A stretch of 64,000 nucleotides of DNA from Anaeramoeba flamelloides (lineage: Eukaryota > Metamonada > Anaeramoebidae). A program made the translations under genes and the position numbers. A model generated the notes under the pieces. It had not been told where the DNA came from, did no database searches, and worked only from the letters and a program-made list of their open reading frames with translations. The first letter of the stretch is position 1. Each line of letters opens with the position of its first letter. Location of the stretch: positions 2,046,001 through 2,110,000 of the forward strand of contig JANTQA010000026.1 in assembly GCA_027625915.1 (NCBI GenBank). The letters are read 5' to 3'. Below, in pieces: positions 34,700 to 46,863 of the stretch.

Positions 34700-35290
34700 A
34701 TTGCCGTCAAGTGCCTAGAATTTAAATGAATAGAGTAAAATCTACAGTTTTACTCAATTCTTTTGAATTCTGGAAAAGATAACAGCTTTTTTTTTTTAAT
34801 TTCAGAAATTAAAAAGAAAATTTTTGAAATTTTCTATTTATTTCTGGAATTAAAAAAAACCTAATGAAAGTTTTCTTAAAGTTTTCTGTTCTATTTGTGA
34901 AGTGTTCTAGGTTTTTTTGAGGTTTTCTATTTTATTTCGAAAATCTATTGATTTTGGAAATAAAATAAAAAACTCAAAAAAACCTAACCAAAATTTATTG
35001 ATTTTTTAAATAAATAGAAAACTCAAAAAAAATTAGAACACTTCACAAATAAATAGAAAACTCATAAAAACCTAACCAAAATTTATTGGTTTTCCAAATA
35101 AATAGAAAACTCATAAAAACTTAACGAAAATCTATTGATTTTCCAAATAAACAGAAAACTCAAGAAAACCTAACAACACTTTTCCAGCTCTCAAAAGAAT
35201 TATCTAAAATCAAAGATTTTTCACAATTCTTTTTAGTTCTGTTAAAGCTAACAGCATTTTTTTTTATTAATTTCAGAAATAATCCTAAAA
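34700..35290. repeat. Hairpin mosaic cluster 3
   Basis: Starts GCCGTCAAGTGCCTAGAATT and contains the GAGTAAAATC/GTTTTACTCAATTC hairpin, AATTTCAGAAATTAAAAAG hairpin modules, and at least four repeats of a module with AGAAAACTCAAAAAAACCTA and ATTTATTGATTTT. A second copy of the first hairpin lies near 35187-35250. Confidence 0.75.
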
Positions 35291-36109
35291 TTAAATAAAT
35301 TTTCAGTTTACTTCATATTTTAAAAAAAAACTTTGGGACAAATAGAGGGTAATTTTGTCAAATCACTTCTCTTCATTTATAAAAATATAAAATCGATTTT
35401 TTACTCAATTACTTTCAAAACAAAATGTTTTGGAATTCATTAATACAATATAAGAACAATCATTAAAAATAGATATTTGGAAATAAAAAAAAAGTCACTT
35501 TTGAATCTTTTTTATCAAAACCTTATAGCTATTAAAAGATTTTTTGGAATAATTTTGTTTCTATTTATTTTTTGATAATTTTTACTTTTATACATGTAGT
35601 CACTAAATTGTCATTAGATAATACAACACAAAAATTCAGTTGACCTATTTCAAACACATTAAACCAGAATTTATTATATTTCCACTGAGGGACTTTGCAA
35701 TTTACAGTGGATTTATTTTATAACAAAGGGATGAGTTGACATCCAGAAAATATATTGTGAATTACAAATATTTTGGGTGAAAAAATTTAAATTATACATA
35801 AAAGAGATTATATAGGATCTGATAACCAAAAAATTAATAAACGAAAAAAAAATATTCCAAAAGATCTTGAATTACAAAAATTCAATTCAAAAAAAAATTT
35901 CATGGGAACTTAAGGGAGTAGCTACATCATAATACAAGATAAAAATTTGAGAGGGATGAGATAAGAGGATTTTATTTTAGTGGTGTGTGATCGTATATTC
36001 TCTAAAAATTTTATTTAAAAAATTATTTGTGATTTTTTTTTTAGTAATGTTAAACAATAAAAAAAAAGAGAATATATTGATAAAATAGTTTTGATTTTAT
36101 TATTCATTA

Positions 36110-36690
36110 TTTAGACAAAATAAACTCAATTCCAAAAAGTTTGGCTCAGTTTAAACAGTTGAAAAAATAACAATATCATACTTTACATTCAATGTGGAAA
36201 TTATTTGATTTTGCAAACTATTTCATTTTTTTTCTTTTTTGTTTTTGTTTTCATTTCATTTTTTTTGAGTTCCGAAATATATTTTGTTAGATCAGAGATT
36301 TTTTTTTCGATGGTTGATAAAATTTCAGTATTGGGTTTATCAAATTGAATTATCACATACAATTGGTCCATTTTATCTTATCATTAGATCGATCAACAAT
36401 TGTTGGTGTAATTTCAACATATTAACCAATACATTTTTTGTTGAGCTCGTTTCATTATTTTGGACATACAGGTTAATATTTCTTTGGTTTTATATTTTTT
36501 TTTCTTTTATTTGGATGAAAATGATTACTTATAAAAACATTAATAATAGGCAAACTTAAATGTGATTTTAATCACGTTTGGAAAAATATAATAAATTGAG
36601 TTTTTTTGCCTATTTTTGATTTCAGAAGTGTCCAAATTTTTGCAATGGGGTTTAGTTTTGTTTTTGGGAGAAGATAATTTTGTTTTCTTA
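36110..36690 (+). repeat. Dispersed repeat E copy
   Basis: Closely parallels 40105-40690: GTTTAAACAGTTGAAAAAAT, TAGATCGATCAACAATTGTT, TTTCATTATTTTGGACATAC, GATGAAAATGATTACTTATA, and the GCAATGGGGTTTAG end. The short frames in both copies encode similar but unlikely peptides and reflect DNA similarity only. Confidence 0.75.
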
Positions 36691-37815
36691 GAATAAAACT
36701 TAGAGCTAATTTTATGGTTTAAAATTTGATAAATATAATCATACTCACTTCTCCAATTCCACTGAATCCAACTATTTAAAATCCTAACAATTAATGTTTT
36801 TGGATAATTATTATTTTTTATAATCCTTCTAGCTAAACAAAACCCGATTAATGTTTCCTTTTATGATTCTCTCGATGGTAATGTTTTTATTAATTTTAAA
36901 CAAAATCCTTTTATTCCAAATTTCACTGATAAAAAAAATGTTTCTTATTGCTTTTTTTTGCAATGATTAAAAAAATTCAAAAATGATAAAAAAATAAAAA
37001 ATGAAAAAATTAAATGCCATGATAGAATGTTGAGAGAAGGATGAAAGATAATTCATTCAACATTTGAAACACTATTTTAAGCAATTAAAATCAATATTCT
37101 ATTCTGTAAATTTCTAAGAAGCTTTGAAAGAAAAATTTAAAAAAATTAATGAATAAAGTACTTTAAATAATAAAAATCAATGAGTTATAACCAAAGTAAA
37201 AAATGTTATTTTCTGATCCTCTTCAAAATTGCAAAAAAGTGAAAATTTTTCCTTTTCCGTGGCTACCCACTTAAAGACACTCAATGCAAATAACAAAAAA
37301 AAAAAAAAAGTTTCAGAGGATTTCATTGGAAAAATATTTGTAGAATTTGAAAAAAAAATTAAACAAAGAGCTAACGTGAAAAAATTTAAATTTAAAAAAA
37401 AAAAAAAAATAATCAATCTTAAGGTAAAATCAAATAGGATCTTGCTTTCTGTAATTCTATTTTATTAGAATTAAAAAACTATTAAATTTCGAAAATAGTT
37501 TTTTCATTTTTCTGGATAATTTATTTATTCAAAAAAAAAATCACACTTTAAATTATTTTGACCTAACTTCACTTTAGTACTATGAATATAGATTCAGAGT
37601 TTTTTTTTTTTTTTTTTTTGGTTTCAAATACTCTTGGTTAAAAAAATAATATATTACCACTTTCACTGCAAATAAAAAAAATTTCTCGAATATTTTCAAA
37701 ATCTATAATAATTACCAGTACCTTAAATGATATTTTGAAATGTTTGAAATAATTACCAAAAATCCTTTCAAGATCGCAAAAAAAACAAAACAATAAAAGA
37801 AAAACTCAGGTTGAT

Positions 37816-40800
37816 TTATTTTTCTTTTTTCGAAGAATCGAAATCTATAAAACGTGACAGAACTTTAAAAAAAAGTGACAACCAAACATAACCGATCCCG
37901 ACTGCAGAATATACCGAAATAAACAGCAGAGGTAAAAAGGGAAGTTTTTCATAAATGGGCAAACAGCGAAAGATAATAATGGATAGATAAAAGGGTATTA
38001 ACAATATTAAATATAATTTTTCATACCATTGCATGAATGATGAAAAATTCAAATGTTGAGATTTCATATGATGATAAGAAAAAGAAGCAAAGGTTAATAG
38101 CATGCACACTTTGATAACGTTTTCTGTGAAAGTGAATAGCAAAGGGAATAAAGAAAAGGTACCAATGATATTTAAAATGAAAGAAATTTTCGCATGGAAG
38201 AGCGAATGAGAGGCCAACAAGCAAAGTGGTATTGATGCCATCAGAATTGCCTTTTCGTGTACATGCCAGCCGAACATAAAGGAAGATAAAGCGGCATAGG
38301 CTATTGATTCAATAAAAATTATTTTTGTTTTTAAAAAACTTGGGCTCTTTGTATCAATCAGGACCTTGATGAGTGGTGTTAGAGCAAGCAGCGTAATAAC
38401 TGCTGTCATTAAAGGCGTCACTGTTGGCAAGATTACGTGTTCATCTAAATCGCCTACCACCCCACGCGTTTTGAAGCCAGTTTTGCCAGCTTTCCCCGTG
38501 ACGACTTGCAAAACTTTATCTACAAAGGTATGTATGGCCCAATAATTTGGCGCCCAATAGGAATGGGTCAAGCCTCTTCCAAATGGAAATAATCTGCCCA
38601 GAATGGCGCTGAGCTGTGTATCAAATTCGTTTCTTAAAAATGGGTAAAAAGAGCTAGAAAAAACGGAAAATGTGATCACAAAGATTTTGAATAATCGCAT
38701 AAAAATTAAATCCCATTTGAAAACTTGCGGTATGTCGTTTCCAAGAACCATAGAGATCTCCTTTTCGGCTTTCCTTTTCCTATTCTTATTATGATCTCGT
38801 AAAAAATTAATTGCGTTATGAAATACATAATTTTTCAAAATATAAAATGCAAAGCAGATCCCATAATATAAATAAATGTGCTTAAGGTTCAGTACAACAC
38901 AAAACAAGAATAAGGAAATTAAATATTTTTTTCGAATGGCAAAGGAAATGGAAAAAATCAAGATCGATAGCATTAATGAATTATATTGGAAATGCATATT
39001 GTCTACCAAAATTAACCCCGGGTTCAGCAATATTAGCACAAGATCCCCCCTTGTAAATACTTGTCCATATTTACCATTGAGATATCTTTTTAAATGGATT
39101 ATTGATAAATATAGAGGAACGTCCATCAGCAATACACTTATTCTTTGAAAGATAATTGTAGCAGTTGAGACATAGTCATGATGATCTAATACTAACATTT
39201 CCTTATCAAAAAATCTTGCAAAATACGTTAATATCTTTTCAAACCATGCAAAATATGGTGGATAATCAAGTGTCCATTCTGAACTAGTCTAAATTGTTTT
39301 TTATATTCGTTATTCGTTATATAAAATGGTGTTTTTTTGTTATTTTTTATAATTAATATAGAATAGATGTATTATAAAAATAAAAATTAATTCTATTTAT
39401 TTGAATATAAACTAGATTTCAAAAAGTTTGAATCGCTTTATAATGTTATTGGAAGTGATTTTGTCGAGTTTATATCCTATATTCTTATCAAAAAAAGATT
39501 TTCAAATTTTTGGATCAGAATCATTTTTTCTAATTTGGTTAAATTTTTGGTTTGTTTTTCAAATATTTTTTCTTAGTAATTTTTGTTTTTCTTTTTTCTT
39601 TTTTCTTTTTTTTTTTTTTTTCTTTTAATATTTTCGGAAAAAAATTTTCAAATCAAAAAAAAACTGTCAAATCTATTTTAATTGATAAATTCGAGAAAAA
39701 AGAAAATTTTTCAAATAATATTCTTACTTATTTTTCTCTAATCAAAAAATATATCTGAAACTAAAAGTACTTAAATTGAAACAATACCTATTATTACAAC
39801 TCTTAAAGCTAATTTCACCTGAATAGAAAAACCATAGCAACAAAAAATCCAAAAAAAGCTAATTTCGCATTAATATAAATCTTAAGGCAATATAAAATCC
39901 AAAAAAAATTCAATTTTACTCACGTTTATAATTAAAATCTCAAATTTGTGAAAAATGAAGATGCAGAAATTTTGGTATCATGTGATGTTTTGGATTCTAT
40001 TTTGAGTCTAATAATCAATCTCGTTTTTGTACTTGGTTTTTGTTTTAAAATAGACAAAAAAAATAAGTAAAAAATATTTGAAAAATTTTCGTTTTACGAC
40101 CATTTTTCAATTAAAATAAACTAAATTCCAAAAATTTGGACACAGTTTAAACAGTTGAAAGAATAACAATACCACACTTTAAATTCAAATTTGGAAATAA
40201 TTTTGATTTTACAAACTATTTCACTTTTGGTATTTTTTGTATTTTTTTCATTTCCTTTTTTCCAGTTACTTAATCTTTTAAGTTTGATCTGGAATTTTTT
40301 TTCGATGGTTGATAGAAGGTTAGTGTTAAGTTTGTTGAATAGAAAAATTCACAGATAATAAGCCGATGTTATCTTATCATTTGATCGATCAACAATTGTT
40401 GGTGAAATTTCAACAAATTTACCAATACATTTTTTGTTCAGCTCGTTTCATTATTTTGGACATACCTGTTTTTTTTTTTTTCATTTTTATATTTTTTTCT
40501 TTTATCTGGATGAAAATGATTACTTATAAAAACATTAATACTGGGTTATTTAAATGTGTTTTTATATTACGTTTGGAAAAAACCAATAAATTGGGTTTTT
40601 GTTTGCCTATTTTTGATTTTGGGTGTATATCCAAATTTTTGGAATGGGGCTTATATTTGACAATTTTTTTTGATTTGATAAATTTTTTCAGGTATGATAA
40701 ATTGTTATCTTTATTTTTAAAATTGTTTTTTTTTTTTTGAAACAGTTGTTTTTTTGAATAAAGCAAAGTTGAGAAAAAAAAATCTTCGAAAATACGTAAA

Positions 40801-43800
40801 AAACATTAAAAAATAATTTATACTATGTAATGTTTTTTAAAGTGAATATAAACTCGTTTTCAAACAAAAGGGCACACCTTCCAAATAATCAATACTATTA
40901 AATTTGATTACTAAATAAGATTGCTACTTATTGATGATTTTGATTTTAATTATTCATTTTTTCATTTTTTGTTTTTTTATTTATGGATATTTAACAGTTG
41001 AAAAATGAAAAAGCAATATACATTCAGTTCCACTTTTAAGGCACAAACTTTAACGAAATTAAAGGCACAATAAAACTCTAAATTAAGGCAAAAAATTCAA
41101 ATTCTAGTAAAATAAATTGTAAAAACAAAAATTTCAAATTTTGTGCCTTAATTTGAGATTTTTTTGTGCCTTAAATTTCGTTGAAAGTTTGTGTCTTAAA
41201 AGTGGAATTGACTGTAAGAAGAAACCAATTTGGAAATAATCTAGCAGTATAAAAATGGAAACATTTTAAGTTTGATTTTGAATGGGCTAGATATAAGAAT
41301 TAACAGAGACCATTATTGGACTGATGTATGGAACGAAGAAAATTGAAAATATTGAAAAAAACAATTCCAACAAAATATCCAGATGAATTACAGCTTTATG
41401 TTGAAAATGAGACTTTTAAGAACAAAAAATTGATGTCTAAAGATTTATCAATAAAATTTAAAGAAATTTTTTCCCAATTCGCCTTGTTCAACGGTTTTTA
41501 TTGATTTGATTATTTTTTTTTCTTTACAATTTACAAAATGAAGATTTCTCATTTCCAATAAAAGGACACATCAATTTTTAAAATATTTAATTGTAATTTT
41601 TATTTTTTTGTTTTCATGGGTTTTAAACATTCAGTCGAGTGTTTTTTTATATTTTAAAGAGTTTCTTAGATTTTATAATGATACTACAATTAATTTCATT
41701 CAATTATGAATAATTCTTGAAATTTTCTGTTCCCTTTTCTTTGAAAAAGAGTATATATTTGTTAGCAAAAATCTTCTTGCTAATCTTTTTTTTCAGTGAA
41801 AGTTCAGTAATAAAAAATTACTAATGCCCATTTCAAAAATTGTGATTCGCTTTTTTTTAAATTTTTGGTTTTTTAATTTTATTTTGTTTTGATACTTTTT
41901 AAAATCTCAGGGTTTTATGAGTTTGTAATAATTAAAAAGCGAATTATTAATCAGATTTAATAATTGGTTGTTATTGAAGAGAAAAGAAGAATTTTATTTT
42001 TTTTTTCCAATTAATTATTTTAAGTTAGTTTCAATTTTTGAAATTTCGTTTAGATTCAAATAAAAAAATAGATGGATAAGTCTGTGAAGATTTAATTTTG
42101 AATTATATACCTTTCTTTTATTAAACATTAATAAAGAACTTTTTTGTGTTGGTGATACTATAGAATCCAAATGATTTTAACTGTGATCAACCTTTCCGTT
42201 TAATACCGAAGATTAGGTATATATAAATATAAAACTTTGTTCTTTTTACTAATTCAATCAATTTGAATACAGCTGTCCAACCCATACAGCGGAATTTTAT
42301 AAGACATAGAAATTGGTTGTATATTATAAAATTGTGTTTTATGAAATAGAAAATTCAATTTCGATCATAAGATTAAAATTACACATTTCTCTTATATCAG
42401 AAGATATATTTTTTCAAGAAAAATCAAGACAAAAATTAAATTTCAACAAAAATTGAAACCACAGAAACCATATCCGAGAATAAAGACTAGAAAAGAAATT
42501 ACAGAAATCACAGAAATCACAGAAACTTGATTGTCTTTTTCTATCTTTGTTTTTAAATTGTTTGAACCTGTGGTTTTTGCAATTTTGGAAATTGAAGATC
42601 CATTTTAATGTAAGTTTTTTTTTGAGTTTGTTTGTCAATTTCAAAAACCAAAGTAACCAAAGGAACCAAAAAAAGGTGAAAATAATTTTTGATCTTCTAT
42701 CATAAATTTAATGGTTTATGATGAGCTTTAATTACCATTTTACAGTTTAGTCTACAAGATATAATTTCAGAATATCTAATCAATTTCTATGTCTTATAAA
42801 TTTTCACTGTATGGGTTGGAAAAGCTGTACTGTTAATTGCAAAATAAAAAGATCAATATTTTCATTCGTCTTTCCAAAAAAACACCACAAGAATAAAAAT
42901 AAGTCTCCGAAATACTCAATTCTAAAAGGAAAATTAATAAATTAAACTGATTTTACGAATTTAAAATTTGAAATTAATACAGGATTTGAAAACTCTTGTT
43001 TTTGGAAGAGGAATGAAAATTTTATTACATTTATTTTGCAACAAATAGTAATGCTAGGAAGACGGATATGAAAATTCAATGTACCTTGGGTTAAATCGAA
43101 AAATAGTATATTCGAAATCAGTAAAAAATAGAGACTAATTGCCTTTTTGTTTATTTTCAGTTTGAAAGATGAAAAAAATTCGAAAGGGTACACAAGGTAG
43201 AAATATTGAGGCACTTCTTTGAAAACAGTTAAAAGGAAAAGTTTTCAAAAAGGTTTGTAAAATGGTTCTGTTGTAGTTTGTAAATTGTTTTACACCAACT
43301 TGAAAGAAGTGATATTACACTGTTTTCAAATAACTTTGCTATGTTTTCATTTTCAATAGAAAAAAATTCCTTCATCCCTAACTCTTTTTCTTTTTTGTGA
43401 GATCCTTTGAGAAATAAAAAAGAAACTTTTTGGATCCAAGAAAAACTGTGACAATGAATTGAAACCAAATAGTCTTTGGTTTTTTCTTTCGATAGGTCTT
43501 AAAAATAATTTTTTTTAATTGCCAATTACCACAAATTTATTCCTTTCAGAAATTCATTCATACCAACCATTTTGTTCTTATTTTTAACCGTGGTTAGTCT
43601 TGTGATTTTTGTTTTGGAGAATCCTTGTAAATTGTTAATTTGTGTTTTTTTTTTGTTTGCTTTGTACAGGAAAAGATCTTACATCAGTGTACCATTCAGA
43701 AAGTGGTAAATTGTGTGTAATGGCTAACCAATGTCGGTGAACTTCAAAATCTGTGGAGTGATATGTTGTAAATAATAATAACTTGAAAAAAATTGAAAAA

Positions 43801-43817
43801 AACAGAATGCGCAACAT
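37816..43817 (-). CDS. ALG8: ALG8, dolichyl-P-Glc:Glc1Man9GlcNAc2-PP-dolichol alpha-1,3-glucosyltransferase
   Basis: Two exons on the minus strand: 43817-43683 (45 codons, ATG at 43817) and 39288-37816 (490 codons plus stop), joined in phase 0 through GTAAGA and TTTAG sites, giving 535 residues (human about 526). A GT57 multi-pass ER membrane enzyme that adds the second glucose to the lipid-linked oligosaccharide, using dolichyl-phosphate glucose in the lumen. Family signatures: [14 protein letters not shown] with the proposed catalytic Asp at residue 23, [14 protein letters not shown] at 49-62, DNMHFQYN at ~141-148, [29 protein letters not shown] and [14 protein letters not shown]. Many hydrophobic helices between them; Lys-rich cytosolic end (SSKKEK). 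The intron falls between SEWYTD and TSSEWT, inside the conserved first luminal loop. The annotated TTG nine codons upstream is not needed. Intact, no breaks seen. Confidence 0.97.
40105..40690 (+). repeat. Dispersed repeat E copy in ALG8 intron
   Basis: Near-collinear with 36110-36690 (GTTTAAACAGTTGAAAGAAT, TTTGATCGATCAACAATTGT, TTTCATTATTTTGGACATAC, GGAATGGGGCTTATATTTG). These two are the most similar pair of the family. Confidence 0.75.
41021..41214. mobile_element. Foldback MITE, family 1, copy 4
   Basis: Left end CATTCAGTTCCACTTTTAAG, right end AAAAGTGGAATTGACTG, TA at 41019-41020 and 41215-41216. Same palindromic organisation; located in the ALG8 intron. Confidence 0.9.
41328..41504 (+). 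other. Short protein-like fragment, origin unknown
   Basis: A 58-codon ATG frame ([20 protein letters not shown], then [10 protein letters not shown] and [11 protein letters not shown]) with ordinary amino-acid complexity, unlike the low-complexity noise frames around it. Preceding text in the same region (FEWARYK) is also protein-like. It could be a remnant exon or gene fragment caught in the ALG8 intron. The family is not recognised. Confidence 0.25.
42270..42827. mobile_element. TA-flanked inverted-repeat element in ALG8 intron
   Basis: Left terminus CAGCTGTCCAACCCATACAG, right terminus the inverted CTGTATGGGTTGGAAAAGCTG, with TA at 42268-42269 and 42828-42829. The inverted match continues inward through TTTATAAGACATAGAAATTG on both sides (about 80 bp). 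The centre is unrelated A/T-rich sequence with no ORF of note. It fits a non-autonomous TA-targeting DNA transposon. Confidence 0.85.
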
Positions 43818-44824
43818 TCCAGCTTTGTGTGATACTCGGAGCAAAGAAAAAAGAGTAAAAAATGAGTTTTTTCAAATTTATAATTTAGTTTGGTTGAAGA
43901 TCTCTCTGGGGTATGTAAGATTTCAAAATCAATATGTAAAGAGGAATATTGATATCAGGTTGTTGAAAAATTTTACTAATTTATCAAAATACTTTCAAAA
44001 ATTAATTCAAGTTTTTAAGGGAGTAGGTTCATTTTACGAATTCTGAAGTGTAACAGTTTATACGAAACCTAAATCACTCAAAATCATTTCTTCAACTAAA
44101 TAAATTAATACTTAAATAATAGGAAGTCCTAATATATCCATTGTTTAATATATATATATAAATACCAATTAAAAAAATAGTAATCCGAGAAAAATATCAA
44201 AATTAATCCAAAAAAAAAAAAAATTAAAAAATATCATAAATTTGATTGATCTTATCGGTATATTTGAGGCAATTACTTCTTTTTTGTCAATTTTTATTTT
44301 TTGTTCTGAATCGATAATCTTTTATTCAATATTTTTTTGACAAATCCAATCACTTGTTATTTAAAAATACTGTCTAATATGACTTTTAATTTCTAATTTA
44401 TATTTAACTCATCTAATTCAGATTTTGTTTAAGAAAATAATACTTTTGAATTTTTCTTAATAAAAATAGATTTATTAGATGGTATTTTTTGTTTTGATAC
44501 TTATTTATATTCCGTCAACTAAAAAAATGAAAATAATATTGAATTTTTCTATAATTTTTTTTATAAATTGATTTTTCAATTCCTTTGAGGTAAAATTTTT
44601 AGAGTTATTTTATGAATTTTGATAATCAAAAAAACTTAACTTTTTAAATACATTATTTTTTTTTTTTAAGACTTGATTTTGATGATAAAAATTGAAAAAA
44701 TATTTTTTAAATAGAAAATTTATAAATAATCTTTTTTAAAAAACTAAATTAATATGAAATTGGCAAGAAATTTAAGTTAAAACTATTTTATTTTTTATAA
44801 TTTATAATTTTTCTCTTTTCTAAA

Positions 44825-45425
44825 TTTACAGACATAATTTGTTTAGGTTATTTAAGTTGATTGGGTTCCTTGGGTTCCTTAGAGTTATTGGGTTCCTTCT
44901 CTTTTGTTTTTTGAAGTGTTTGGAGGGTGAAAAGGGATAAAAAATCATTATAAGAATTAGTAGACATGGTCATGACTAACCTCACCAAACTTGTTCATGA
45001 TCAGATCTAAAAAATCCAACTGAAGTTACGAGAATGTAGAGAATCGAATCTAAAAAATGAGATCTGAAACTAAAGTGGACCAAATTGAACTTTCTGTGCC
45101 GTCTATCAAGTCTGTATCTTGTACTGGGATTTTACAAAAACAAGAATGGAAAACTTGCAATATAAAAAAAAATAAAATAAACAAAAGTAAAAGCAATTTA
45201 AAAGAATATTTCCAAAATGCAATTCTTATTCTTAAAAACTCATAAATTTATAGATTTAACCCATCTATAAAGTACTAAATTAAAATTTAATAAAATAGTT
45301 TATTTCATTTGATCTATAGTTGTTCAAATATTATATATCTCTTTATTAAAACAAATTATGGTGGTGATCCAAAAATTCTGAAATAACAGCAAAACAACAA
45401 TCAACCCATTCGACACTTGGTGTAG
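44825..45425 (-). repeat. Dispersed repeat D, reverse copy
   Basis: Reverse complement of the unit at 17950-18570, aligning from the GTGTCGAATGGGTTG end (near 45420) to the AGAGAAGGAACCCAA end. It lacks the long poly-T of the other copy and carries a short GGGTTCCTT tandem at 44866-44900. Confidence 0.8.
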
Positions 45426-45634
45426 AAAAAAATTATTTTAAATGAAGTTTTTACTTTTTTTATTATTTTTTAATTCTTTTATTAGGGTTATTTACTTCTA
45501 TTTCTAATCTTTATTTAAATTAATTTTTTTTTATTCATTTTTAAAGAAAAACGATCTTATGAACTATCCTAGATGCCCAAATATTTTCTACATAATATAC
45601 GTAATATTATTCATCAAATTAATTTAGAGTTTTG

Positions 45635-45990
45635 GTAAGTGTCGTAAAGTGCTGTAGAGTGTCTGGCTTTTCCAGAATTCTAAAAAATAGAGAAAAATTC
45701 TTAATTTTACTTAATAATTTTAGAATTCAGGAAAAGCTAACGTGGAGTGTCGTGGAGTACCTTAGGGTGAGTAGAGTGTTTAGGGTAGTATAGAGTGTTA
45801 CAGTGTGTTGTAGAGTGACTAGATTTTCCATAATTCAAAAATTAGAGAAAAATCTTTGATTTTCATCGTTTCTTTTAAATTCTGGAAAAGGTAACGGAAT
45901 TTTTTTTTATTTTGAGAAATAAAAAGGAAATTTTTGAAATTTTCTTATTAATTTCTCTAATTAAAAAAAAAACCTAATTACAAACAAGAA
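45635..45990. repeat. Hairpin mosaic cluster 4
   Basis: Opens with GTGTCGTAAAGTGCTGTAGA and repeated GTAGAGTG motifs, then two AAAATTAGAGAAAAATC-type hairpins (near 45666-45735 and 45823-45890), ending in the AATTTTTGAAATTTTC module and AAAAAAACCTAATT. Confidence 0.7.
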
Positions 45991-46863
45991 GTAACTTTAT
46001 CCAGTCACTTCAGTTCAATAATAAATAAAAATACTTTTCTTTGAAAAATAAAGTCGTTTAATAACCAGTTTTTTTTATTGTAATCCATTACTAAAATTTG
46101 ACTCAGGCAAAAAATATTAGCCTACATTAGAAATAAAAGAAACAAATCAATGGGGTGACAATGGCATATAAACAAGAAATAGGGTTCTTTAAATAAAACT
46201 TATAAAAAAAATTATGAAGATATTGAAAGATTAAAAATTAATTTAATGACAAAAAAAATTGAGAAAAATTTCATTTTTTGAATTTTTATAAAAAATCATA
46301 TATTTTTATCTCAAGAAATTTTCTAATTGTGATGAAATTTTTGTAACAAAAGCATTTAATCTAATTGATGTATTTTGATAAATCAAAAATCTGAAATCTA
46401 AAGTCAATTTAAATCTGAATCAAGGATATACCTATGTCTTACTATCTTCCAATACCCAAGTCTGAAAAAAAACACAAGTTAAATTTTTGTAATGGGTTAT
46501 TTACACCACTATATTTTTGAATTTATCAAGCCCAAAAATAATCATCATTCTTCTCAAATGGTTGTATCTTTTCATAAAAAATGATACACTGAGTACGTTC
46601 ACGTTGATCGTTCTTCAACCATCCCCTTAAAAAAAGAATTTTCAAAACAATTTTTTTTCAAAAACTATCTCATTGTGTGGGTCATGTAGTTATTCAAGAA
46701 CAAATTTTAATCTCTTAAGCTTTGTATTTTTTTTGTTGTGAATTAACCTGCTTTTTTAAAATGGATCACCTTATGATCGATTTGCACAAAAATTAATTAA
46801 AGCCTTGAAAAAATCATTTTTTATAAATAAATTCTTTTAATTTCGAAAAATATATTTCTGGTA

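Larger units (their letters stand above)
34248..37815. other. Intergenic spacer between SPT20-like and ALG8
   Basis: No supported gene. It contains an AT/GTAT microsatellite directly after the SPT20-like stop, hairpin mosaic 3 (34700-35290), repeat E (36110-36690) and A/T-rich sequence. The frames at 37177-37468 overlap on opposite strands and show no domain. The 3' ends of SPT20-like (+) and ALG8 (-) face each other across this spacer. Confidence 0.6.
39289..43682 (-). other. 4.4-kb ALG8 intron packed with repeats
   Basis: Bounded by the ALG8 donor and acceptor. Inside, in + coordinates: repeat E (40105-40690), a foldback MITE (41021-41214), a short protein-like fragment (41328-41504), a reverse piece of repeat G (41790-41865) and a TA-flanked inverted-repeat element (42270-42827). 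Nothing else in the intron is recognised, and no independent gene with a clear product is present. Confidence 0.85.
43818..46863. other. Divergent intergenic region between ALG8 and the Rab gene
   Basis: No supported gene. The two genes are transcribed away from each other, so their promoters lie here. It contains repeat D in reverse (44825-45425) and hairpin mosaic 4 (45635-45990). The rest is A/T-rich. The frame at 43783-44046 overlaps the ALG8 first exon on the other strand and is rejected. Confidence 0.6.

Noticed and set aside
36284-40740. Similar peptides encoded at 36284-36559 and 40366-40740
   Set aside because: Similarity comes from two copies of non-coding repeat E; the frames shift and stop differently.
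43818-43844. Nine-codon N-terminal extension of ALG8
   Set aside because: It begins at TTG; the ATG at 43817 aligns with the family start.
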